29,437 nt of DNA from Microcaldota archaeon (GTDB lineage Archaea; Micrarchaeota; Micrarchaeia; Micrarchaeales; Micrarchaeaceae). Each line of letters begins with the position of its first letter. The stretch's first letter is position 1. Below are positions 16,424 to 23,577 of the stretch, in pieces. The notes beneath the pieces are model-generated. The model ran no database searches. It was not told where the DNA came from and saw only the letters and a list, made by a program, of their open reading frames with translations. The stretch spans positions 1 to 29,437 of the forward strand of contig JAJYVI010000002.1 of NCBI GenBank assembly GCA_021792115.1. The letters run 5' to 3'. The translations under genes were made by a program, and so were the position numbers.

Positions 16424-16477
16424 AGATATTTAAATGTTTTCATTACCAACGAACACTATTGTTCATTACTAAAGAAC
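16424..16477 (-). promoter_or_regulatory. Promoter of the broken ATPase gene with paired operator-like repeats
   Basis: Two 16-bp direct repeats, ttcattaccaacgaac (16439-16454) and ttcattactaaagaac (16462-16477), are spaced 23 bp apart, about two helical turns. A TATA-like atttaaat lies next to them, just before the ATPase start. This looks like a regulator binding site; the regulator is unknown. Confidence 0.4.
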
Positions 16478-16503
16478 AAACTTTGCAGTAAGAAAACATA
16501 ACA

Positions 16504-16565
16504 TGGACTCGGCGGGAATCGCACCCGCGACCTTTTCGTTGCGAACGAAACGCTCTACCCCGGCT
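16504..16565 (-). pseudogene. 3' fragment of tRNA-Ala(CGC)
   Basis: Read on the minus strand this gives the D-loop end AGCCGGGGTAGAGC, the anticodon stem TTTCG/CGAAA with loop TTCGCAA (anticodon CGC), the T-arm GCGGG-TGCGATT-CCCGC, the acceptor strand CGAGTCC and A73. U70 fits the G3-U70 pair of tRNA-Ala. The 5' acceptor strand and the 5' D-stem (expected GGGCTCG, then GCTC) are not found in the ~330 bp upstream. It is therefore a partial tRNA, as left by an element that integrates in a tRNA gene. A split-tRNA 3' half is less likely. Confidence 0.75.
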
Positions 16566-16886
16566 TTCTCATCTAGCTTTTGTTTCATTCAAGCCACCGT
16601 AGATTTTATTTTCGTTAAATGCGAACATCTGTGTCTTCGCACACAGATTATACCACATTTAGAAATATAAACAGATACGGTGCAAATCTAGCTGTATTCG
16701 CACCCAGTGTTTTCGTCAAACATTTCCAAAAAGGTTTGCCGCACCCAGACTTTTTAGTAAAGCTTTTCGTAAAAAGGTTTCACAGTTAGGTAACCCGTAA
16801 TCCTATGCCACGACAGCTCGTGCGTTGCCAACGCAACTTACGAGGTCTACCGCACCAACCTGCTGCAATGCCTCTACAAGGCAGTA
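16566..16886 (-). other. Hairpin-rich non-coding region between tRNA fragment and defence operon
   Basis: There is no open frame of note. The segment has several stems: atctgtgt/acacagat at 16627-16648; ggtgc/gcacc at 16679-16704; and gttgc/gcaac flanked by ctcgt/acgag near 16815-16845. The motif cgcacccag occurs twice (near 16700 and 16743), each copy followed by a similar T/A-rich stretch ending in aaaaaggttt. The G+C is above the neighbourhood average. It could be a structured RNA, a degraded tRNA array or the 3' end of an integrated element. Confidence 0.35.
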
Positions 16887-17372
16887 TTAACTTTCGTCAG
16901 ATAGTTTATCTATGTCTAAGATAGATTCCAGTTGTTTATCAATCAAGGTAAACTTCTTAAATAAATTACAATACAGATACATTACGCCTTTTTCACTTAG
17001 ACCTTCCAATTCATTCAATATTTCCGGAAACCTATATATGGTTTCATCAACTCCATACTTAGCGATACTTATTCCCAACATGAAAGTCAAAATTGAGTCC
17101 TCAAACGCTTTTATATTACCTAGGTCTGCTGTTCCTCCTTTCTTTTCCATTGCGTTTTCACAATCTACTACTTCTTTCAATCGTTTTTCTTTTTCTAGTT
17201 TATAACCAATTGCCATACCTAACAAAACAATTTCTTGCTTTCCTATATCATATTCTTTCCATACCTTTGCCATAGGTGTAACATATTTTTCATCAACGGC
17301 TTTGCTGATTGTTAAGTGGCTTTTAACATGCTCTTTTATAAACGATGAAACATCTCTACTCATACAACTCAC
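16887..17372 (-). CDS. Unknown 161-aa protein, last gene of the defence operon
   Basis: I cannot assign a family. The protein is all-helical in appearance, with A-V-D-E-K-Y-V-T-P-M-A-K-V-W-K-E-Y-D-I and V-L-L-G-M-A-I-G-Y-K-L-E-K-E-K-R-L in the first half. The second half has long leucine-rich helices (I-L-T-F-M-L-G-I-S-I-A and V-M-Y-L-Y-C-N-L-F-K-K-F). Its ATG overlaps the stop of the DndD-like ATPase gene by 4 bases, so the two are translationally coupled and probably work together. Its position recalls small DNA-binding or adaptor subunits beside SMC-like ATPases such as DndE, but I see no sequence match to DndE. Confidence 0.75.
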   Translation of the reverse strand: MSCMSRDVSSFIKEHVKSHLTISKAVDEKYVTPMAKVWKEYDIGKQEIVLLGMAIGYKLEKEKRLKEVVDCENAMEKKGGTADLGNIKAFEDSILTFMLGISIAKYGVDETIYRFPEILNELEGLSEKGVMYLYCNLFKKFTLIDKQLESILDIDKLSDES

Positions 17373-19369
17373 TGCTTAATTTCTTCTATAAAACTTTGTT
17401 TATTTTTAGTATCATTTTTGATTAAGAATCTATTAGCTATGTGTTCCTTGGCCAGTTTACTAAATACGTCATATTTATTATCTGTGACAAATAAAATCAC
17501 TTGCGAATTGTCGAACATTTCACTCAGTTCACTGGCAATTTTTTCTATCCTTTTAGTATCTACATCGGATATTGGATGATCCATTACAACAAAAGGTATT
17601 GGCAATTTTTCTCTAGCAACCTTTTCAATTATTCTTGTAAACGCTGCAATCATTATAATACCTTTAAGCTGAGCTTGTCCTCCCGAAAAATACGGCAGGT
17701 CTGAGCCTACTTCCTTAAATGTAAATATTACTTCGTTGCTACTTATCACTTTTCTCTCGAATTTAAACTTAGATAACTTTTCATTCGCCCCCAATAATTT
17801 ATTTATTTCAGCTTCCAGTAATTCTGAGAACTTATCCACCGCTTCTTTGCTAAAAGCGTTTATTATATCTGCTAAAACATCCGTTATTTCCATATTCTTT
17901 AAGAATTTAGTTTTCTCTGTTTCGCCGCCCTCAAGTTTTTCAATCGCCTCATTAACTCCCCTCCTCCTATTTTCTAGCTCCGAATTTTCTTTTCTGTTCG
18001 CACCTATACGCGCTTCCTGTGTTCTTATCTGTCCATCTAACCATTGTAGTTTCTCTATTGGATTTTGCACCACTTCCTTTTCTATATCCTTATTTTTGCT
18101 TGTTATCTGGTTTATATCCATTTCTAATTTGTCGCTTTGCTGCCCCAAATCCTTAATTTCTTTATTTAATTTGTCAATTTCTTCACGTTTTTTCTTATTT
18201 ATCTTTAATCCATATTCTAGTTTAGCCATTAAGTCTGTCAGAAATTCCTTCTCATTTATTTCTTTAACATTTGGTATTAACGATTCAATATGTTTATACT
18301 CTTCTGAACCCTCTTTAAGAGGTGTCCCACATATACACCTTTTATCATTCAGCAATCCTGTAAGAAAATCTTCCTTGACTATCGGCGGCAAATCTCCTTT
18401 CTTTATTGCTTCGACAGCACCTATTTTCTTAATTGCATCATTCATAATTTCGTTCGCATTCAATAGATACGAATTTTGTAATATCTCTGTTGCTTCTTTT
18501 TTTGAATTTTCTGAAGCTTTCTTTACCACCTCATTTCTTTCGGAATTAAGTTTTTCATATTTTACTTTAAGTTCGACAAGGTCAAGCGATGTCTTCGCCT
18601 CTTCCTCCACTTGCCCTTTCTCCTTCCTTAATTTAGCCAATTCTCCTTCTATTTCTGCAAGTTCAGTATTATTTTCTCGTATTTTATCTCCAATCTCCGT
18701 TAATTCCCCATACTTGCCCTTCAAATCTGAATTCATGTTTTCTGCTCGCTGCGCTTCTTTTGAATAATCAGAAGATATTTCGTTGAGAACATCCCCAACT
18801 TGCTTAAAAGTGTCTATCCTAAATAATTTATTAAAACCTGAGTTAATTTCCATATCGAACTTCTCCGTTTGCCTCAACCATTCTCCATCAAATAAATAAA
18901 AGCTCGCCAACTCTTTTGGAATCAGTATATAAGACAATAATTGATTCGGATTTGCATACCTTTGCACATCTCCTGCTCGATTGTATACCTCCACACTTGG
19001 CGCATCATCATAGACTGGATTCGACCTTCCTTTGATAAACTTAGCCTCTCTCTTGATAACAATAGTGTCCATTTGTGGTAATTCTGGAATCTTTATAGTC
19101 ATCCTTACCGAAACTCTGGCAAATCCAGAGCTATCATAAGAATTTTCGTTCGGAATAAACTTTTCCTTTGTTGCATCTGTTTTAGTCTTCAAAAGTGTTT
19201 GTGTTTCCTCTCCATACAAACACCACCCAATTGCATTCACTAGGCTCGTCTTTCCAGCCTCCGTCTCCCCAGTTATCAATATTATGTTTTTCTCCTTATT
19301 TGTTTTGAACTTTAGGTTTAGCTCCTTGTAGCACCTATAATTTTTAATATAAATATCCTGTATAAACAT
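17369..19369 (-). CDS. DndD-like SMC/Rad50-type ATPase
   Basis: This is a 666-aa ABC-type ATPase with a central coiled coil, as in SMC, Rad50 and DndD. The N-terminus F-I-Q-D-I-Y-I-K-N-Y-R-C-Y-K-E-L leads to Walker A G-E-T-E-A-G-K-T-S at 34-42, then N-A-I-G-W-C-L-Y-G. The sequence F-Y-L-F-D-G-E at 157-163 is a DndD hallmark. The coiled coil spans about 205-480 and is split by a C-I-C-G zinc-hook-like site at 345-348. The C-terminal signature F-S-G-G-Q is at 561-565. The Walker B F-V-V-M-D-H-P has His after the Asp, where Rad50 has Glu. No dndA or dndC genes are nearby, so phosphorothioation is unlikely. It probably senses or clamps DNA for the PLD-helicase. Confidence 0.85.
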   Translation of the reverse strand: MFIQDIYIKNYRCYKELNLKFKTNKEKNIILITGETEAGKTSLVNAIGWCLYGEETQTLLKTKTDATKEKFIPNENSYDSSGFARVSVRMTIKIPELPQMDTIVIKREAKFIKGRSNPVYDDAPSVEVYNRAGDVQRYANPNQLLSYILIPKELASFYLFDGEWLRQTEKFDMEINSGFNKLFRIDTFKQVGDVLNEISSDYSKEAQRAENMNSDLKGKYGELTEIGDKIRENNTELAEIEGELAKLRKEKGQVEEEAKTSLDLVELKVKYEKLNSERNEVVKKASENSKKEATEILQNSYLLNANEIMNDAIKKIGAVEAIKKGDLPPIVKEDFLTGLLNDKRCICGTPLKEGSEEYKHIESLIPNVKEINEKEFLTDLMAKLEYGLKINKKKREEIDKLNKEIKDLGQQSDKLEMDINQITSKNKDIEKEVVQNPIEKLQWLDGQIRTQEARIGANRKENSELENRRRGVNEAIEKLEGGETEKTKFLKNMEITDVLADIINAFSKEAVDKFSELLEAEINKLLGANEKLSKFKFERKVISSNEVIFTFKEVGSDLPYFSGGQAQLKGIIMIAAFTRIIEKVAREKLPIPFVVMDHPISDVDTKRIEKIASELSEMFDNSQVILFVTDNKYDVFSKLAKEHIANRFLIKNDTKNKQSFIEEIKQ

Positions 19370-19373
19370 ATTT

Positions 19374-19601
19374 TCACTCTTCTTCTATAACTGATCTTAG
19401 TTTTCTCTTTATTTCCTTCACATCTGCTGCAAGTCCTTTATTACTAAAATCAAACACAAGCACGAACAACATATTCGCTTTATTCTTTATGGCTTCCTTT
19501 ACAGTCTCATCCTTCAGCTTCTTAGTTTCCTCTTCGACTTCGGCTAAGAATATATCTTTTTCAATATCATCCTTTATTTGAACCAAATTACTCCCCTTCA
19601 T
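19374..19601 (-). CDS. Small helical protein, 75 aa, in the defence operon
   Basis: The protein has no recognised family. It is strongly charged and heptad-like (I-E-K-D-I-F-L-A-E-V-E-E-E-T-K-K-L-K-D), with one hydrophobic strand M-L-F-V-L-V-F-D-F and a final basic helix V-K-E-I-K-R-K-L. Its ATG lies inside the end of the helicase gene (14-bp overlap), and its stop is 4 bp before the ATPase start. Such tight packing implies it is a stable subunit or adaptor linking the PLD-helicase and the ATPase. A toxin or antitoxin role is not excluded. Confidence 0.75.
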   Translation of the reverse strand: MKGSNLVQIKDDIEKDIFLAEVEEETKKLKDETVKEAIKNKANMLFVLVFDFSNKGLAADVKEIKRKLRSVIEEE

Positions 19602-21639
19602 TATTCATACTACTTATCAGGCCCCATAAATTTATATTGGTATTGACACAGATTTTCTCTAAAGCTTTATTACATTCATAGGCATTCTTTGCACTACTGC
19701 TAAATACCAATGCACGTTTTATCTCCTTTTCTATTATGCTATTTTCTATTTTCTTCATCTCTTCATCCAATCCCTCCAATCCCGGAACAATAATAATATC
19801 ATATATCTCAGCTTCCTTTTTCCCATGTGCTTTTCGTAACAATCTTCCCCTCCTCTGAATAAATTGCTTCGGGTTAGATGTGCTAGAAACGAATATCCCT
19901 CGTCTTGCTGCTGGTATGTCCAGTCCTTCATCAAATATCTTCATTGCAATTATGCAATCAACATTACCTTCTTCAAAATCTTTTATAATACTACTTCTTT
20001 CTGCATCAGTCATTTTGTCTTTAACTATGCGCGATTCTATCCCGAACTCATTTAAAATAGGTCTGAATTCCTGTATATGTCTATTATCTTCGCAATAAAT
20101 CAGAAGCAGCTTTAATTTTCCTTCCTCTTTCAGTTTTTTAATTATATCTCTAAAGATCGCTACTTTAGATTCCGCCTTTTTTATTATTTTGGCACGTTTA
20201 GCTAAAATAATTCCTGCTAAATCTCCATATTTTTCTTTTGGAAAATGTGAATACCTCGAATACTTTTTGGTGAGCTTTTCATATTCGCCGAGTTCATTAC
20301 TATTTAATCTGCCTTCATAAACTTTATACAAATACGGTGTTAAAATTCCATCTTTTATTGCTTTACTCATCGGGTAATTATACGTTATACCTTTAAAATA
20401 TGTTAAAATCTTATTAGTTCCATCTATATCAAAATTTCTAACTGGTGTAGCAGTTAGCCCCAATCTATACGAATATTTTTCTGTCATAGCATTAGAAAAT
20501 TCTTTTGCACCGAGCCAATGCACCTCATCAGCAATAAGTGCCAGTCGTTTACTTCCCGCAGTAAGAAGCTCATTGACGAACCATGATTTATGTAACGTAT
20601 TATATACACCTATTACAATTGTCTTTCTATGTTCCCCATATTTTATTTTTTTATACAAATCATCTTTTGTTATAGTTTTGTTTAACATAACGACAGAACA
20701 ATCCTGTCCTAGATTAAATCCAACAAGCCGTTCATACCATTGCTTCGCCAATGCTTTTGTTGGACATCCGATCACTATTACTAACCCCTCATTTTTGCAG
20801 TCTTCAATTATATCCAGAATCGCATAAGTCCCTATAAGTGTCTTACCACTTCCAGTTGCCATTTGGAGTATTCCTTTACGTCTATTTTTTATCCAAGATT
20901 TCAATGCAAAATCTTGAACTGGTCTTAATGACATAGGTTGGTAAGCTCGATTTTTAGTTTCATTTACCTTTTTGAATTCATTTATTATATTTTGTTTTAT
21001 TTTCTCCGGTAAATCTACCACTAATATATCTTTCCCCAAGGTCGTCTTAGTCCAATAATTTTCAAACTTGTTTAAGTCTCCTTCCAAATATTTCTTTTCT
21101 TCTTCCACCCAGCTCCTAAAAACTTTAAATTCTTCTATGTTCTCTTTAAGTCCCATATACGTTTCATTTATAGACCCAGAAAATCCAATAAAATTATTAT
21201 TAAAATCTTCAAATATACCAAATTTTAAATGGAATATTGCACTTTCATTTCTGCACAACGCAAACTTTATTTCCAGTCTATTCGCCGCCAACAGATACGC
21301 CAAGGCGGCAACATTATCGTCTTCCATGAGCTTTTCCAGTTGTTCTCTATTTCCGATGGCAACCTTGCTTAATATTTCTTCTGGGTTAGTCTTAGCATTC
21401 ACAATTGCATCATAATCTTCCTCATTAACTAAATGAGAAACCAGTAGTTTTACAGTGCCATTATTGTAAATTAGTGTCGCCAATCCTTCAGATATGATTT
21501 TTATAGAATCCGAAGAGTAGTATGCTGAAACCCTTTTGTATAATTTTGATTCTTTGAGTATCGGTATAAAGAACTCTCCTAATATGTCATCGTTACTTGA
21601 TTCGTATGCAATTTTTAGTTCCAGTTTCCTAAACGACAT
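19588..21639 (-). CDS. PLD-nuclease / SF2 DEAH-type helicase fusion
   Basis: This 683-aa protein joins an N-terminal phospholipase-D-type nuclease to an SF2 translocase. The PLD half (about 1-190) has the HKD-like motif H137-L-K139 with an acidic residue at 144/145, then G-F-S-G-S-I-N-E-T. Only one HKD is visible, so a dimer would be needed for cutting. The helicase has Walker A A-T-G-S-G-K-T at 261-267, D-E-V-H at 371-374, G-L-T-A-T-P at 394-399 and motif VI Q-F-I-Q-R-R-G-R-L-L-R at 592-602. PLD-helicase fusions occur in several defence systems. The gene follows the methyltransferase by 17 bp and overlaps the 75-aa gene. Confidence 0.9.
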   Translation of the reverse strand: MSFRKLELKIAYESSNDDILGEFFIPILKESKLYKRVSAYYSSDSIKIISEGLATLIYNNGTVKLLVSHLVNEEDYDAIVNAKTNPEEILSKVAIGNREQLEKLMEDDNVAALAYLLAANRLEIKFALCRNESAIFHLKFGIFEDFNNNFIGFSGSINETYMGLKENIEEFKVFRSWVEEEKKYLEGDLNKFENYWTKTTLGKDILVVDLPEKIKQNIINEFKKVNETKNRAYQPMSLRPVQDFALKSWIKNRRKGILQMATGSGKTLIGTYAILDIIEDCKNEGLVIVIGCPTKALAKQWYERLVGFNLGQDCSVVMLNKTITKDDLYKKIKYGEHRKTIVIGVYNTLHKSWFVNELLTAGSKRLALIADEVHWLGAKEFSNAMTEKYSYRLGLTATPVRNFDIDGTNKILTYFKGITYNYPMSKAIKDGILTPYLYKVYEGRLNSNELGEYEKLTKKYSRYSHFPKEKYGDLAGIILAKRAKIIKKAESKVAIFRDIIKKLKEEGKLKLLLIYCEDNRHIQEFRPILNEFGIESRIVKDKMTDAERSSIIKDFEEGNVDCIIAMKIFDEGLDIPAARRGIFVSSTSNPKQFIQRRGRLLRKAHGKKEAEIYDIIIVPGLEGLDEEMKKIENSIIEKEIKRALVFSSSAKNAYECNKALEKICVNTNINLWGLISSMNNEGE

Positions 21640-21656
21640 TTTACTTACCCAATTTC

Positions 21657-22544
21657 TTATTTATTCGCCTTCACTTCATAGTTAAAAATAAACAATTCTT
21701 TCCCTATACTGGCTGTCTTGTTTTCTTTATTTTCAGCTCCATTATTCGTGCCATATTGCAATCTCCATCCCTTTATGTGCAGTTCTATCGCATTTGCGAA
21801 AGTATACAATCTCCGCACACCAGAACAATCATCATAAGTTATTAGGTATTTGTGTTTGCATTTTTCCATATTCTCTGCAAATCTTTTGTGCCTAAAATGT
21901 TCGTGAAGTCTTCCCTTTTCCCCATATAGCTTAGCTTCAGCATTATCCATATAAGGTGGGTCTAAGAACAAAAAGACCTTTTTCCCATCTCTATTTACAA
22001 GTTTTTTGTAGTCCATATTTGTTATTTTGACATCTTGTAATAGTGTAGCCGCCTTCCTCACTCGTTCAATAGATGATTCCGTGAATCTTTTCCTATACGC
22101 CTCTCCCGAATAACCTCCCGAATCAATCAACCCAGAAAAAGTAATCCTATTAAGTATAAAAAACCGCGCCGCCCGTTCAAGCTTAGTTAGGTCTTCGTTA
22201 TTAGACATTAAATACTTGTATAACTCTTTTCCCTCCTCATCTTTAGGTTTTTTGCTCTTTGCAAACATGTTTCTAAATTTAATTATTGTTGCAATCAGTT
22301 CCTTAGGCTGCTTTTTGCAAGCCTTCCAAAATAGACATAAATCTTTGTTTATGTCATTAATCCAATATTTCTTATTTGGATTCTTTTGTTTCAATGCAAA
22401 AAATACCGCGCCGCCGCCCACCATCGGTTCGCGGTATTCATCATATTCTATTATTAGTGGTAATATTCTCTTTACTGCTCTTGACTTCCCGCCCGGATAC
22501 CTAAGTGGACTTTTTATTATTTCAATTTTTTCTTCCATATACAC
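21657..22544 (-). CDS. Dam-family DNA adenine-N6 methyltransferase (D12 class)
   Basis: The enzyme transfers a methyl group from S-adenosylmethionine to adenine N6 at a specific site. At 295 aa it has the size of Dam/DpnM enzymes. The class signatures are S-P-L-R-Y-P-G-G-K-S-R at 12-22, E-P-M-V-G-G-G-A-V-F-F-A at 39-50 (motif I), W-I-N-D-I-N-K-D at 61-68, I-T-F-S-G near 134, and the catalytic D-P-P-Y at 195-198. Its recognition site cannot be read; GATC is common in the family. It lies between the endonuclease-like and helicase genes and probably protects host DNA from the operon's nuclease. Met3 (22538) is an equally plausible start. Confidence 0.93.
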   Translation of the reverse strand: MYMEEKIEIIKSPLRYPGGKSRAVKRILPLIIEYDEYREPMVGGGAVFFALKQKNPNKKYWINDINKDLCLFWKACKKQPKELIATIIKFRNMFAKSKKPKDEEGKELYKYLMSNNEDLTKLERAARFFILNRITFSGLIDSGGYSGEAYRKRFTESSIERVRKAATLLQDVKITNMDYKKLVNRDGKKVFLFLDPPYMDNAEAKLYGEKGRLHEHFRHKRFAENMEKCKHKYLITYDDCSGVRRLYTFANAIELHIKGWRLQYGTNNGAENKENKTASIGKELFIFNYEVKANK

Positions 22545-22551
22545 ATCCTTT

Positions 22552-22972
22552 TTAGTCTATTCCAGTCTTCAGCAGTTTGTAAGTTATCTCCTTTAAAGAA
22601 ATTATATATAGCAGTGTCAGCACCCCTTTTAGATATGGTATTGCTCTTTCAATATTAGATTTCAGCTCGCCTCCTCCTGCAATACCCACAGCTATATCAG
22701 GTTTTATTTGTATTATTTTCTGGAAACTTTTATATTTTACATGATATTTGTGGTCGTATTCTACTGCAACCCTAAATTTCCCTTTCCTAGCCACCAAATC
22801 AATCCTTCCCGCCCTGGCCTGAGCCATCCTTTATTTTGTATATTGGATATTCCCGTGTCGTATAAAATCCATATTTTCTAAATAATCTTTCTATTTGACT
22901 TACTGTATCATTATGTTTATCGTAGGGACTAACTTCTTCGGAAATCCCTTTTATGATTGTTTCTATTTTCAT
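22552..22972 (-). pseudogene. Frameshifted restriction-endonuclease-like gene heading the operon
   Basis: Two overlapping frames make one gene. The first starts at 22972 (M-K-I-E-T-I-I-K-G-I-S-E-E-V) and runs 57 aa to S-G-Q-G-G-K-D and a stop at 22799. The second continues as G-R-I-D-L-V-A-R-K-G-K-F-R-V-A-V-E-Y-D to 22552. Removing one G from the GGG near 22808 on the minus strand would restore G-Q-G-G-R-I-D-L-V and give a ~139-aa protein. The D-L-x-x...V-A-V-E-Y core resembles a PD-(D/E)XK fold with a non-standard third residue. It could be the cognate nuclease of the methylase. A sequencing error, a real mutation or frameshifting are all possible. Confidence 0.7.
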
Positions 22973-23114
22973 CTTTTCACTTTCATGGTCTGTACTTAAG
23001 ATGGTTTATGAATACTTTAGCTTTATTAATTAACATTAGTGTGTTGAAAATTTAAATAATTATGCAACAATTCCGCTAATACTATCAATACAAAAAATCT
23101 TTGATTTTTTCTTC

Positions 23115-23210
23115 TTATATATAAATAGGGCGACTGCGACCGTCTTAAATAATAGGATATTCTTATGCTTAGCGGAGCGGCCGCCTATATAGGCAGCACC
23201 ACAGCGCCAA
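23115..23210 (+). ncRNA. Possible small RNA or leader peptide behind a strong TATA box
   Basis: A plus-strand TATA box (tatatataaata, 23115-23126) is followed by an isolated G+C-rich block at about 23129-23210 in otherwise very AT-rich DNA. The block holds the perfect palindrome gcctatataggc (23183-23194). It also contains a 16-codon frame starting at 23165 (M-L-S-G-A-A-A-Y-I-G). It could be a structured RNA, a tiny peptide gene or a gene remnant. Confidence 0.3.
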
Positions 23211-23371
23211 AATAAATAATATGAAAATAATATTAAAAATAAAAATATAATATCTTTGGCAATAATTTTGATTAGAAAGAAATTACACTAACATTGCCAA
23301 TGTTCTAAAAACATTATACATGCAAGTTATTGCTTCCGAAATACTGCTGCTATGAAGAATTTGGCGATTTA

Positions 23372-23438
23372 TATAGCGTTGCCATGCGCACTTTTTATAA
23401 TAATTATTAAAATATAAGTTTATATACTTTGCTATTAA
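23372..23438 (+). repeat. Diverged flanking repeat, right copy
   Basis: Same orientation as 14011-14078. The last 35 bp differ from the left copy at only two positions and include the TATA-like tttatatacttt. See the left copy for details. Confidence 0.7.
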
Positions 23439-23577
23439 TTAAAGCATTTGATTACTAATTAAATTATTACAATTATATTTGTAAAACAAATGAAATATTT
23501 TTATTTTGTTAAATTTGAAGCAAATCTATTTATTATAATAATAAAGAAAGTGACAAGATTTGTTGCAATTTATCTCT

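Larger units (their letters stand above)
22973..23577. other. Non-coding gap upstream of the defence operon
   Basis: This 605-bp stretch lies between the operon start and the first endonuclease IV gene. It contains a minus-strand TATA-like aattatttaaat near 23050 that may drive the operon, a plus-strand TATA with a G+C-rich block (listed separately), a palindrome acattgccaatgt near 23292, and the right copy of the flanking repeat. I see no full-length gene. Confidence 0.5.

Noticed and set aside
16504..16886. Functional tRNA-Ala with a large intron, or a permuted tRNA
   Set aside because: No GGGCTCG or equivalent 5' acceptor strand is found on either side within several hundred bases.
17736..18767. 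343-aa plus-strand frame
   Set aside because: It is exactly antisense to the coiled coil of the DndD-like ATPase and reads as a Ser/Phe/Leu-rich shadow without motifs.
16887..19369. Complete Dnd phosphorothioation system
   Set aside because: Only a DndD-like ATPase is seen. The cysteine desulfurase (DndA) and PAPS-reductase-like DndC are absent, and the neighbour does not look like DndE.
19588..22544. DISARM or BREX system
   Set aside because: PLD and methylase parts exist, but the DUF1998 helicase, DrmB, PglZ and BrxC-type proteins are missing.
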